DNA of 64,000 nt from Polytrichum commune (lineage: Eukaryota > Streptophyta > Polytrichopsida > Polytrichales > Polytrichaceae), in the NCBI GenBank assembly GCA_950295325.1, contig OX485806.1, positions 22,506,001 through 22,570,000 on the forward strand, in the 5' to 3' direction. Of the stretch, positions 34,845 to 47,524 are shown piece after piece. Both the position numbers and the translations under genes were made by a program. Positions within the stretch are counted from its first letter, which is position 1; each line of letters begins with the position of its first letter. A model generated the notes under the pieces. It had not been told where the DNA came from. It saw only the letters and a program-made list of their open reading frames with translations, and searched no databases.

Positions 34845-35480
34845 TCACTTGCTGACACCCACAATGCCCCTAAACTGTTTGTTAGATCCCCAACATGACA
34901 TGACTTCCTTCAATTTAGGATCTCCAACGAGAACAAATGGTTTTGTCTCATCGGCACTAGTTTCATTCACTGCACGTAGTATCTGAATTCCTTCAGCCAC
35001 TAGTGCTTGAGGGTTAGATCCGGTCAAGACAATAGACTTCCCTGTAAAGGCTTGTCATTGGGGATGGTCACTAAACTAGACTCCCTTTCTTTGGCACCAA
35101 TTTGTGAATTTTGTTCTTGGATTGATCTTGAGTGGTGGATCCAAAATATTTACGACACTCCACACAATTGACCTTTACTACACCCACAAAATTATGGTCC
35201 GAAGACCTCAAGTGCTATTGGTGATCCTCTAGGGTTATTAGTTTCAAATCTTGCATGAGTTTCTCTTTGGTCAGCAAGTATCTAATCATAACCTCAACAG
35301 TCGCCAATGTGGACTTTAGGTCAAATGCTACATGTGTCAATGCTCTCACCACTAACTCTAAAACCGACAGGTGGAGGCAATGGCTGGTCATAGTCATCAA
35401 GAGGGGTAAAATCTTGAATTCTAGTTCCGATTTTAGTCCTAAGTGTGGTCGTATTCTCTTGAGAACATGTAAATTGAGCT
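34845..35480 (-). pseudogene. Decayed protein-coding fragments, frames interrupted
   Basis: Consecutive minus-strand segments read like protein but in different frames with stops between them. These are LELVVRALTHVAFDLKSTL..TKEKLMQDLKLITLEDHQ (about 35385-35215), then VKVNCVECRKYFGSTTQDQS (about 35185-35125, with a C-x2-C pair as in small zinc-binding motifs), then GSNPQALVAEGIQILRAVNE..FVLVGDPKLKEVMSCW (about 35020-34845). The mix looks like a broken gene, possibly of a mobile element. I do not recognise the family with certainty. Confidence 0.4.
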
Positions 35481-35633
35481 TATAAGTTTTTAGGAGCCAT
35501 GAGGGTTCTCGTGAACTTGACTTGTCTATATCCGAAGTATTTGTTGAAGCACCCTAACACACCAAAAAGAAGATGCACCTCTAAACATTGGATGGTTGCT
35601 CATGTCCTTTTATAACTTAATCACGTCTTAATC

Positions 35634-35666
<33 letters not shown>

Positions 35667-36527
35667 CTACGAGGGTACAACAAATATTTTTTCTTTTTCT
35701 TTTTAAGTGGTCATTTTGGTTCTCCCACTTTTGCAAACTATAAAAGCTAAAATGATGTCTAAACTTTAGCATATAGTCCAATTTCATTGTGACATGTGCC
35801 TTTTTGTTGTCTACTTGTAACTTGTGTACCGATGTTTCAGATATGAGTTATGTAGTCTTATTGTGGACACTCTCAACTCCATGTACAAGTTCCAAAGTTA
35901 GATCAAAGCAGGAAGTACCTCGTCCGGTTAGCATTTATAAGTAACAAATAATCATATTTCAAGTACTACAATTGCAGATTTGATGGGAAAACTATAGAAA
36001 GATCAAATTGAAGAACCATCTATTTATCATTAAGTGGTTATTTTGGCCATTCCAATTGCATTAGCCTTGAACCTAGGACGGTTAGTAAAATTTGAACACA
36101 TAGTCTAGTCTCATTGTAGCACTTGTCATTTTGGTGGCCGTCTTAACCCTTACAAGCCCAAGCTCAAATCTCCCACAATCACCTTAAACGTTCATCCCAA
36201 CTTAGCAGCTTAACAAATAGAAATGTGTACCTCTATTGGTGGATCTAACCATACGAATACCACAATGTTTGTAAAACAAGAAAACGGTAGAACCGTGAGG
36301 CTCTGTCCTTTACGATGAAAGCCTATAATTATAGTTGTCCATTTTGCTCATGCCAATTCATGGTTATTCACTATACCAAACCTTTCTTGGATTATGGGCA
36401 CCTCCTTCTCAAATGCGGGTCAAGGATTAAAGCTACTCATTTATCACTCGAAATTTTTAAAACGAATAATCAAGAATTGTTGAAATAAGTATACTTAACT
36501 AGATTTCTTTCAATGCATTTTAGGGAG

Positions 36528-36532
<5 letters not shown>

Positions 36533-36591
<59 letters not shown>
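36533..36591. repeat. Compound (AT)n(AG)n microsatellite
   Basis: About 29 bp of AT followed by 30 bp of AG, the same construction as 31025-31093. Between 35490 and 36530 lies an unremarkable stretch with a (TA)(CA) repeat at 35637-35667 and no gene. Confidence 0.95.
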
Positions 36592-36593
<2 letters not shown>

Positions 36594-37157
36594 ATTAAAT
36601 AAAGTGGACCAAAAATAACAAGAACAAGTAACGTCCAAGTGTGAACGCAAAGTGGTTAGGAAAATTGCTCTTGAAACGAAGAAGTTGATGCATAGCCTCT
36701 GTCCTACAGACAGAGCCAAAAACATTGTCCCTAAAAAAAAAAATTTGGCAATCGTCCACACGACCCAGTGTAAAAAAGATTACAATGTAAACGAGTACGT
36801 TGGTATGGTCGGGCAACCGCCTTCTAACTTTACAAAGATGCCATCCGTATGGTTAGAGTCATCATTAGAGATACATATTCCTTAATTAAGCTATTGAATT
36901 GAGATGAACTTTTTAAGCAGTAAGATTCTCTACGTCAGTGTCCGAAATTTGTGGCAATGCATTCAAGTGACCCAACAACATTGTATACGTTAAAGTACAA
37001 ACCGTAGAAGGGCGAGGCTATATAACATGCATGCCGGCCGGTGGTTGTTTGCCACTACATTCTTAATTCAAAGATAGTATAAGCACCGATACCCAAACCC
37101 ATGTTTGGCCCCGCCTGGACCCCAAATGTTCGCCCTTGCAAAGTAAATAGTGCCAAC

Positions 37158-37379
37158 TACACCAAATATGAGATTTAGTGTGACTTACTATTTGTATTTA
37201 CACGGTGCTATATCTCTTTTACTATTGAGATAAAATTTTACCCGGTAAAGTTGTCAATGTTCTATAATGTCTAAAATACCAATCCAACATTTGTTGGTAA
37301 AATACGAGATGTACAGCACATAGATATAGTATTGCATAATTCCAAATAGTAAGTCACATTAAATATCATATTTAGTGTA
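37158..37379. repeat. Family E MITE-like element with TA flanks
   Basis: TACACCAAATATGAGATTTA at the left is mirrored by TAAATATCATATTTAGTGTA at the right. Sub-ends GTGACTTACTATTTGTATTT and ATTCCAAATAGTAAGTCAC are also inverted. TA borders on both sides. It is non-coding and about 220 bp, closest to 19127-19350. Confidence 0.85.
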
Positions 37380-38044
37380 CCGCTCATTTTGCAAGGGTAA
37401 CTCTGCATAAGGGAGGGAACAACCCTTGCAAAAACTCCATGCACTAGGGTGCAACACCCCAACGTTGAATAATATCTTGTGAATTGAGATGACATGTTTA
37501 AGGAGATTTGAGGTTGGCCTTTTAAAGGTTGAACAATGAGCCTTGTCATATAACCACTCAATCATAGGTGTCCGATTAAGAAATCATGTGGTCACATAAG
37601 GCCCGCATATGTTAACATTGGCATCCGATCATGAAGAGTACTACACCCTAAACTCCGTAATATCAACCTCCATAATGTCAGACACACACTCTCTCTCTCT
37701 AATATCCTGAAACCCTAGGGAACTGATGTTCGTAGTTCAAAAATCACTCCTTACTGTCACATTTTGCTCCCTTATATCATGAAAATCTGTCATTATTGCA
37801 TACCGCATTAGAAGTCAACCCACACCCTCGCATTGCCCCGTGTGTCAACATGTGGAGTGTCACCTTCTTATTCTTATTCTTCTTCTTCTCCTTCTTCTTA
37901 CGCCACTTGTTGAATGTTGGTGCATGTGTCCGCCACATCGCCCGGGAAGGCCAAGTGGAGTGGACCACACTAGCATACTAGGTGGCGGGAGAGTGAATTC
38001 AGATTGTCCTAACATCTCCTTTGTGTTATTCCATAATGTCACAT

Positions 38045-39190
38045 GCTACACTAATTATGTAGCATCACGCATCCATGTTAACACTATAAAACTCCGTAGT
38101 ATCACGTGCACTTTGGTTGCCACATGCGTGATACTACGGAGTTTAGAGTGTACCACACCATTAAAGTGTTGCACTTTGTGTTATTCCACAATGTCATATG
38201 CTACACTAATCCTATAGCATCACGCACCCGTGTTCACACTACGAAACTCCGTAACATCACGTGAACTTTGGTCGCCACAGGTGTGATACTACGGAGCTTA
38301 GAGTGTACCTCCGTCTCATTTGACATGTACCACACCATTAAAGTGTTGCACTTTGTGTTATTCCACAATGTCATAAGCTACACTAATCCTACAACATCAC
38401 GCACCCATGTTCACACTACGAAACTCCGTAACATCACGTGAACTTTGGTCGCCACAGGTGTGATACTACGGAGCTTAGAGTGTACCTCCGTCTCATTTGA
38501 CATGTACCACACCATTAAAGTGTTGCACTTTGTGTTATTCCACAATGTCATATGCTACACTAATCCTATAGCATCACGCACCCGTGTTCACACTACGAAA
38601 CTCCGTAACATCACGTGAACTTTGGTCGCCACAGGTGTGATACTACGGAGCTTAGAGTGTACCTCCGTCTCATTTGACATGTACCACACCATTAAAGTGT
38701 TGCACTTTGTGTTATTCCACAATGTCATAAGCTACACTAATCCTACAACATCACGCACCCATGTTCACACTACGAAACTCCGTAACATCACGTGAACTTT
38801 GGTCGCCACAGGTGTGATACTACGGAGCTTAGAGTGTACCTCCGTCTCATTTGACATGTACCACACCATTAAAGTGTTGCACTTTGTGTTATTCCACAGT
38901 GTCACATGCTACACTAATCCTATAGCATCACCCACCCGTGTTCACACTATGAAACTCCGTAATATCACGTGAACTTCGGTCGCCACAGGTGTGATACTAC
39001 GGAGCTTAGAGTGTATGTACCTCCGTCCCATTTGACATGTACCACACCATTAAAGTGTTGCACTTTGTGTTATTCCACAGTGTCACATGCTACACTAACC
39101 CTATAGCATCACGCACCCATGTTCACACTACGAAACTCCGTAATATCACGTGAACTTCGGTCGCCACAGGTGTGATACTACAGAGTGGTA
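38045..39190. repeat. Satellite-like array, about 177-bp unit, 6-7 copies, each with palindromic arms
   Basis: Copies spaced 175, 179, 177, 177 and 181 bp apart (the phrase TTAAAGTGTTGCACTTTGTG recurs at 38161, 38336, 38515, 38692, 38869 and 39050). Each unit carries an inverted repeat. In the first copy, AACTCCGTAGTATCAC within 38089-38105 pairs perfectly (17 bp) with 38128-38144; in later copies one arm is mutated (CTCCGTAACATCAC). A CACGTG/CACGTGA word sits beside each left arm. No ORF spans the array. Confidence 0.92.
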
Positions 39191-39830
39191 GAGTGTACTG
39201 CCTTCTTCGCCTGTCACTGAGCGGCCGCCGACCCCCTGAACGGCTGGTGGTGAAGGTCACAGTTGGCTCCACTGGTGCCAACTGAAAGCCAGTTGAAGAC
39301 ACTCCCTCCCTTCCCTCCCTCCCTCAGACTGATGCCTTAGCTTCGACCTTTTGTCGGGGCGGGCGGGCCGGCTGGCCCCACTCATGCCAAGCTCGTGCAC
39401 GAGCCAACAAGGAGGAGGCCTTATTGCGGAGTCGGCAAAATCAATACAATTTATTTATGCAACCCAATGGGTTAACTAAAAATAGGGAGGCCAGGAATAC
39501 AGGTTGCATTATTTGAGAGGACAGCATGGCTCCTCCAGGCTCGTGGTACATGGTCACATGCTTGCTGCTGCTACCTAACTTACGGTTGTTTGCTGATCAC
39601 AGCACTGGCCCTCCTGGCCCGGGCTGGGCTTAGTGGCAGGTGCGATGCTTTTCGCATAAGGAAACGAAATATCTCCCAAAATATCCTCCGAGTTTATCCG
39701 CCGAGGTGATGATCAAACCTTGCTTTCGTTCGTAAAAGTTGCGGCGACTTGTCAAGTTGGTTGGTGATTTGTTGCCGGCATCGTCGAGCCTTTCGATTTA
39801 TATACATATACATATATATTTGATTCCGAG
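39191..39830. other. GC-rich unique segment between satellite and AACCGGTT repeats
   Basis: Noticeably GC-richer than its surroundings (GGGGCGGGCGGGCCGGCTGG near 39355), with CCCTCCCTTCC runs and a TATA-rich ATATACATATACATATATAT at about 39799. It borders the module also found upstream of VCS, so it may be a piece of promoter-proximal DNA copied with it. No ORF with recognisable content. The interval 40476-40680 just right of the triplication is similar in tone and holds only a 60-codon open frame. Confidence 0.4.
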
Positions 39831-40475
39831 GCTATGATCGGGGAGAACCGGCGGTCAGTTACAGATGAACCGGTTGAGTTTGAGGAATAGCCGGTTGAAG
39901 TTCATCAAGACTGTAGGAAAAATTACCGACCGTTTTAGAGGAATTTATAGAATAGACCCCAATTTAATAAAGGGAAACCTAAAGGATGTCATCAACATGT
40001 AACCGGTTGGACTTGCAAACACTAGGATCTCAACCGATGATTATGCCCACAAATCTCCCCGGTCACTGAGATGAACTGGTTGAGTTTGAGAAATAGCCGG
40101 TTGAAGTTCATCAAGAATGCAGGAAAGTTACCGATCGTTTTAGAGGAATTTACAGAATATACCCCAATTTCATAAAGGGAAAACCGAAGGATGTCATCAA
40201 CATGTAACCGGTTGGACTTGCAAACACTCGGATCTCAACTGATGATTATGCCCACAAATCTCCCCGGTCACTGAGATGAACTGGTTGAGTTTGAGAAATT
40301 GCCGGTTGAAGTTCATCAAGAATGCAGGAAAGTTACCGATCGTTGTAGAGGAATTTACAGAATATACCCCAATTTCATAAAGGGAAAACCAAAGGGTGTC
40401 AACATGTAACCGCTTGGGCTTGCAAGCACTAGGATGCCAACCGAAAAAGATTATGCCCAGAATCCTCCCCAATCA
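39831..40475. repeat. Three tandem copies of the AACCGGTT-rich module (about 205 bp)
   Basis: The phrase GATGAACCGGTTGAGTTTGA (CTGGTT in copies 2 and 3) starts at 39864, 40070 and 40275, so the period is 206/205 bp. The order is the same in each: GCCGGTTGAAGTTCATCAAG, TTAGAGGAATTTA, AACATGTAACCGGTTGGACT (the last copy is altered), ATTATGCCCA, CTCCCC. A lead-in GGGGAGAACCGG..AGTTACAG at 39840 matches the start of the module upstream of VCS (11036-11276). It is non-coding. Confidence 0.88.
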
Positions 40476-41095
40476 CTCACTGTTGTGAGGCAGCTGGAAA
40501 GCGGCCTTGGTGTTGGGCCTCTGGGCACTGGGAAACCAGTGCTGCCAGTGGCCTCAATGCAAGCAATACAAAAGTCCTAAGAGACAATTGACCTGCGTCA
40601 CTGAGAAGTTGTCCTTCGTCATCAGGGAATTTGCAAATCTTTTTGGGTGGTTCTCTCACCGACGCTAGCTAGGACTCATATGTTGGTAAGTGTCCGGTGA
40701 TCAACTACACGACTTATTTGATTTAGTGTGGTCCACAATACTCCTCATCATTGACCCCAGACGTCGATGATCTTGCAATCATTGAGATAACTAAGGTGAG
40801 TGGGCTAAATGCGGTTTGATTCTTTCTTAATTAGACAATCTATATTTGAGTGGTGTGTGGTTAGGTGTAGATCTGACGGCGGATATTATAGAGACGTGTG
40901 TTTACAAGAGATTGGATTATGTGTCTGAAAGTTGTTAATCATCCCAAGTTCAGTGGTCAACATAATTGGGGGGGGGGGGTGGGACCTATGTGATCTTCGT
41001 TGTGGTTGTCTTTGAAATTTCATAAACAATTTGAGGTAGTTCTAAAACTTTATGGGATTGATCATGGCAACTTCATGTACATTTGCGGATATAAT

Positions 41096-41395
41096 AAGGT
41101 ATGTGGGTGTTATTCGGTTTGTCTTTCATGTTCCCCAACTTCTACCAATTGGTTTTACACAACGAAACATGTGTTGCATTAGCTAATCTACAGTGAAACC
41201 TCAACAAAAATCGGACCTCCCTTGGTTTAGTTATGGTTATTGGAAGTGCATGTTTGTTGATTTCCATAGATCCTCCCAATTTTGTTCATTGTTGAGTGTG
41301 GAGTAGTTAATCAATTTCGAAGAGCAATCCAACCTCTCTTAACCATGTGTCTTTATGGTGTTTGCATTTTGATCTTCACCAAACCAACACCAATT
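41096..41395. repeat. Dispersed repeat family F, copy 2
   Basis: Starts AGGTATGTGGGTGTTATTCG and ends TTTGATCTTCACC; it follows the same order as 345-590 and 42918-43250, with GTGCATGTTTGTTGATTTC shared by copies 2 and 3. No ORF. The following 41400-42900 holds (CT)n(AT)n at 41879-41914 and no supportable gene. Confidence 0.65.
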
Positions 41396-41877
41396 TTAAT
41401 AAAGGTGTGGGATTAATAAAAGCAACCAAATAACACCTACTTACCTTGATATAAGGCCTTGCAACCTCATGAATCCAAGTAGCATAAAGCAACATTAAAC
41501 AATAACTAACCAAATGAGGCCTATATACCTTAGAGTGAGTGGCATGAAACTCTTGTCGCTAAATTACAAGGCACATATGTCAATTTAATTAGTGCAGCAC
41601 ATCAATTTTTTTATTGTCAATTAACATTTAAGTATATTTGGATAAACCACTTGTCTAAAATTATAAGAGATGTGCACTTGTGGGGACAAAAACATCAAAG
41701 GACAACATCAAAAGCAACAACACAACAACCACAACTCTGAGTGTTTGGCATTGTATGTTTGCCAATCATCATACTTGTGTAGTTTTGCGATCTAGTGTAT
41801 GCTATATTGGTGGTCGGAGTTGTCCAAAATTCATGGATAAATTTAAATACATTGAAATCCTAATTTTTCACATCAAA

Positions 41878-41915
<38 letters not shown>

Positions 41916-42917
41916 TAGTGCTCCAAAACAATTTCTTAGTGTTGATTGAGAATTGATGTTACAACATTTATTTCAAATAATGTGGAATAGAATAATTTAA
42001 AGTAGTTGCATCTTATAATAAACCTGGATTGTAGTAATTGTAAAATCATGGCAAAGAAAATCTACGAAGAAGCAATGTGTACCAATTTTACAACACAAGA
42101 TATTATGGTGTTTAAAATAGAGTGTATTGCGAGTCAGTCAGTGCAAGTAATCTTGTGTGTGTGTGAACCGAATTTTTGGCCATCTACTTAAACTATGTGT
42201 AGATAGGTAGTAAGAGGACGGAGTAACATCCAACCGGATGAAGATGTGTATGTGTGTGCATTTTATGTGGCACCATGATAGTTGTTATCTTGTGTCCAAA
42301 ATGAGATGAATTATAAAGTCAATTAATGTGTTTATGTTGTCCCCATCTCATATGGCACCATTGTGGTCATCTCGGGGGGTTCACTGGCAAAAATCGTAGA
42401 ACAACGTGCTATAAAAAAATAGGGTCTAATATATTCATTGTAGATAAATTTTGTAAAAAACTTACATATAATATAGGGGGTTTTAAAATAATGAAAAATG
42501 ATTACATGTAAAATACCATTACACCTTTATTTTGAAAAATACCATACCTTATAATCTTTTCAGCAAGGTAAATAGCCCCCCAATAAATAGGTTCCGAACG
42601 CACGTGTATGCAAAATATAAGAGGGAGTGAACCCCCTGAGGTGGTCATTCGTGTCCATCACACCATGCCACTTGTCATGCTCACACCTTCATTAATATAT
42701 GCAACATGCTAAGCCATGACATGCAACGTGCATCATGCCAATTCAGATTTTGTTGACAAGACACCATTATACATGTCGAACTCTATTTCCAAAGCATTTG
42801 GAAATTGATGCAATCCACTCTTTGTAATATCCACACTATTAAAAAGTGCATCCATTCTAAAATAAACAATGTACTATGCTCTTGATCAACATAGCCACTC
42901 GTGTGGAGCACACTAGG

Positions 42918-43250
42918 TTATCCCCTAAGGTATGTGGGTGCTATTTGGTTCGTTATTCATGTCTTTCAGCTTCTACTGATTAGATTTACACAACAAAACT
43001 CGGGTTGCATCTATGATGAAACATATGCAAAAACCGGATTGGAAATCGAACCTCGCTTGATTTAGTTATGATTATCATAAGTGCATGTTTGTTGATTTCT
43101 TAACTAGATACATAGGTTCTCCCAATCATGTTCATTATTAATTGTAGAACAATTAATAATATCTGAAGACGGAGTCCAATCTCTTTTACAAATATATGTT
43201 TATGATGTTTGATGTTTGATCCTCATTGAACCACATACCAATCAAATCCA
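42918..43250. repeat. Dispersed repeat family F, copy 3
   Basis: AGGTATGTGGGTGCTATTTG, TACTGATTAGATTTACACAA, AAGTGCATGTTTGTTGATTT and GATCCTCATTGAACCACATA appear in the family order. No ORF. The stretch 43251-44147 that follows contains no supported gene. Confidence 0.65.
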
Positions 43251-44147
43251 GGGGTTCAAGTTGGAAAACGGGTCACTTAAGACCCATCTACCTTAGAAAA
43301 CTTGTCATTGTTCTAGGAACTTATGTATATCTCTAAACCTATATGATAAAAACAAGACTCCCTTATTATGAGTATTGTAAAGGTGCTTCCTAGTTCATTT
43401 TTTGATGCTGAACTATAAGATAATTTTCATGTGTGATGCAAGTGAGTCTCAAGCAAGAATTTTTCTACAATATGCTCCAATAGATAGTCTCTCTTACATT
43501 GTTGCCAAGGTGGCTCTCTCAGATCTTTGATATGTGAATTACCAGCCGTACATTGTTTTCTTTGAGCCAACCAAGGAGTGGCTACAAAACTAAAAGAACA
43601 ACTTTTTAGAAAATAAAAATAAAATGTCAATATGGTCTTCTTGGCAATGGTCTCCCTTGTACATATACTCTAAAATCACGTTCATTGATAATCTCTAACA
43701 AGTGTAGCCAATGACAATCCTTTGCTTTAAGTCTTTCTTTCAATCGGATCATCAAGCTGACATTAGTTTCCATCTCACGAAGGTCACCGCACTCCACCAC
43801 TCTAGGGAACCAACTGCTTTGAAACCATTATGATGTGATTTCGCTCTGATTAGCCTATTGACTTCCCGGACTCTAAAATCAATTTCATTTGCCTCCTTAT
43901 GGTTATCAAGAGCAAATAGTTGACATTGTCTTTGATATTACACATGTAATCCTTATAGAAAAGAAGAGCAATTAAGCTGCTACTGAATAGTATGGCTTTA
44001 CATAGCCATGGAAATAAACTTAATCCAACACAATGTGTCTCAATCATACATGTGGGGACTTCAAATGAAGACACAATGGGTTGAATTTCACATTCAACCT
44101 TGTTGACTTGCCTTTCAGTTATAATGTGCCGTGCCTAGGTAGAATCC

Positions 44148-44480
44148 ACTTAAGGTAGATGGGTCTTAAATGGTTACTTTTTCCGACTAGCCCACTTCTC
44201 CTAGTATATGAAACGCTCAGTTAGTACAAGATGGTTAACGAATCCAGATTGAGGTCATGGTTGCTTTCCTCATAGTTTCAGAGTTCAAATAAGTATTTTA
44301 TCCATAACCAAAGTGAAGATTGTGCTCGCTAAATGATCATATAGTCCCCCCCCCTTCCCCTCATGTTGATTTATATTGAGCCTAGAAGAGTTATCATACT
44401 TTGAGCAGTGATACAATCCAATCTCTATTAAAACATACAACAACTTAGTGCATGGTTTGGGAGCTCTGCCTAACCCCATA
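44148..44480. repeat. Dispersed repeat family D, copy 2
   Basis: AAGGTAGATGGGTCTTAAAT, GGTTACTTTTTCCGACTAG, AGTACAAGATGGTTAACGAA and AACCAAAGTGAAGATT match 30068-30490 and 58634-58990. A C-run at about 44346-44353 interrupts the unit. No ORF. Confidence 0.65.
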
Positions 44481-46578
44481 CCAAGATTTTGTTTTGTTGT
44501 TTTGTTTTTTTTAATTATTATTTTTTGGTTTTAAGAGTATACACATGTTGGCTTAACAACACAAAATTAAAAGAATGCCATAATTTGACTTTTTATTTCT
44601 TGTATCCAAATCTAAATTAACGATAGGATGCATCCTCGAAATTGGAGTTAGGTCACAAGGAAAGAGCTCTCATATCTGATGTGTTGACGATAATATTGGT
44701 TGCATATGTGACATTTGATGCATGGTTGACCCTGACATGTCAAACCACATCGTTGCTTTCGCAATCTGGATATTTTTTTTCCGTCAAGTTTATGTTCTAA
44801 TGAAAAAAAAGTTACCTCACTAATTTTAGCATCATGAAACCCCAAAGAAACACATTGCCCCATATGAATCAAATAGAAGTGTTCAATTAAGATAAATTAC
44901 CAAGTTAGGTATATCTTATACTAGTTACCTATACACTAGAGAGCATTGAATCTCTCAGTCATGTTCAAAGTTACAGGATCTGGACCAAGACTCAAAAGCG
45001 TAAATTGCTCATTGCTCTTCAAAAATAGCCTACCATGGGACCCTCGACTCATCTGGGAAAATCGCAATGACAGGTACGGTTTGTGCGAAAATCAGGCTAA
45101 AGTCTCTTAACTTCATAAGATTCGTAGTTTTAGAAATTTCCACAGTCAAGTGACTAAGGGCCGGTTGAGACTACCATGAAGAAGTGCACTGGTCAAGAGT
45201 TTTAGAGGAATGGAGTAATATGATTGGTTATGAAATGGGTTCTTCATCGGTCAGGGTTTACACTACAGGCAAGACTTCTTCGGTGGAGAACTTCAAACAT
45301 GCATGGAAAAATGACATGGCTGTCAACATGACAAGGCCTTTTGTTGGAGGAGTCTCCAGAGGTTACCTTTCTTGAGCAACCTCAAACCCTTGAACAAGAA
45401 ACTTGACATCTAGAGAACCGATCTTGAGGCCTTCTTTTGAATAGTTTTCTTTCCATCTTGTCCGCCATACCAAGCGTTGCCTCCTTATCTTGGTCTGAAA
45501 TTCTTGACCGACCAGTGCAATTCTTCACTTTAATCTAAACCGGTCCTAACATCACATGTCTATTAAGTGTCTAGTAGGTTGATTTCAGACCTATTCACAC
45601 TTGCTTTTTTCACACAATGGTCAAAGCGAAAAAGATGACTACTACAAACCCCGTCAACAACAACAACAACAACAACATTGAGTGGTACACTTATTTCAAG
45701 AACCAAGAAACTAACACTTGTTCTACTTGCTCACCAGACCCTGGATTAACGGCAATGTTGGTTTGCTTGCTTTACGTTGCACTGCTGATTCCTCACATGC
45801 AATTGTGACCGCTAAATTGGTCATACTAGTCACAATAAGTTTGACTATTGTGAATTTGAATCACTACACCATAATACTTCTTCAATTCCTCTTGAATTTT
45901 TGGGTTATGAGTAACGTGTTACAACACTTGGTCGGACACAAAAGATTCGTTTCTAGATGTTGGAGCATTGTTTTGTGTTGTGATTTATGACACTTCTATT
46001 GTGCATGATGTTCTTTCTTTATCATGTTTAGAGTAAGGACACTTCTCTTGTTTGTTGACTCACTCTTTGAGACAAAGGGTGACAATGATAAACAAGTATG
46101 TGAGTTACGGACAACTGTCTTGTGCCACTGGAAACTTGTCCTGCGTCAATGGAAAATCTACAAGTCTATCATAGTGATGAATTTGTATTGTCCTTTCACT
46201 GATGCAAGATGATTGCTGCTAGGACTCATATGTTAGAAGTGCGGGGGTGGTTCACACGTAAATTTTCAACAAAAATTTAGTGTACTTGCTCTTTTTCGCA
46301 AACATAAAGGCAACGGAGCATTGTATTGCCGTTGTGAATATAAGCATGTGAAGCACGAATCAATTGCCTTTAGTGTTGTTCCCATTCACACAGTTATGTG
46401 AGGAAGGTTTTTAAAACTATAAGCTTAAATGCTAATACACGTAACTAACATCTCAAAGCTAGATTTACGGTTTTTTGGGGTGAGAAATTGTGTGGTTGGC
46501 GTGCATGCAGCGCCGTGTGCTAAGTTACAAGATGACGTGGCCACCACAATTAAAATGTCACCACAAAACTTCACACAC

Positions 46579-46618
<40 letters not shown>

Positions 46619-47108
46619 CTAGACGAGGTTTGGCCTTCAGGCACCGAAAAGACTCCTTGACCCCATGAGGTCATTCGACCGAGGATGTCGCAAATTTCTC
46701 CGACAATTCCCTTGACCAAACTTCCGTTTGGGAAACTCAATGAATGATATTGGCGCTACCAAAAGTCTTATTTTCCCCACAAAATTAGTAATAATACTAA
46801 TAATAATAACAATTTTGTCGCGACTTATTGAAGGAATGCATATATTGTTGAATGCTCCAACATGCCACCATGTGAAGATATCTCTCTCTCATGGCCTAAG
46901 TGAGAAAGGTTCAACTGCAGATATTTCGACCCACTTTCGTATAAAGACGCAGAAATGTGGTTGTTGTGAGGCCGAAAGAAAAGGGCGGTTTCAACAATGA
47001 CCCACCCGCTTTACTCCCATTCCAAGTGACTCAAGTAAGTTCATGGAGGGTCCGACCCACGACCAAAAAACAAAAGGAAGAAGAAAAAGAAAGAAGAAGG
47101 TATAAGTA
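44481..47108. other. Gene-free stretch
   Basis: No supportable gene. Small open frames of 60-90 codons (for example 45184-45375 and 46728-47000) show no domain. Contains CAA repeats near 45658-45675 and a (GT)n(AT)n compound microsatellite at 46577-46618. Some text at 44650-45000 looks unique, but nothing coding is recognisable. Confidence 0.5.
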
Positions 47109-47520
47109 AGGGTCACTTTACACACAGACCAAGAGCCATGACCATGAAAATCTAAGGGTTCTTTGAAAATCATCCAAGTGAAAATGGATCCCATTGAAGG
47201 ACCGTACCACATGTTTGGGTTTCGGCTCTGCATCATGGCAACTTAACAATTTCGAAAAGCTAACGACAATTCAATCGACTGTCCAGGCCCTTAGTTTTAC
47301 TTCAGACCCACTTGTTTTTGATGGACCTAACGCAATATTTGGTAGACCACGAAACACTACTAACAACTAAGTTTGTTGCCATGTAATTAATTATTCCATC
47401 CATTTGAATGTCTTTGGTCCCACAAACGTTCAAGCTCTAGTGTCGCGTGAACTTGGACCGTCTCCGGCTGCTCGACCGATCACAGATCAAGGGCCCTCAA
47501 GCTCGATTGTGAAGTGGCCC
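47109..47520 (+). repeat. TIR element, family C copy 3
   Basis: Begins AGGGTCACTTTACACACAGA with CCAAGAGCCATGACCATG and ends CAAGCTCGATTGTGAAGTGG CCCC, the inverse. About 410 bp, so shorter than the other copies. The interior AACTTGGACCGTCTCCG (near 47450) corresponds to GGTCCAAGTTC in family members. Confidence 0.65.
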
Positions 47521-47524
47521 CGAG

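Noticed and set aside
38045-39190. CRISPR-like array of direct repeats and spacers
   Set aside because: The whole 177-bp unit is repeated without unique spacers, and the context is a plant nuclear genome.
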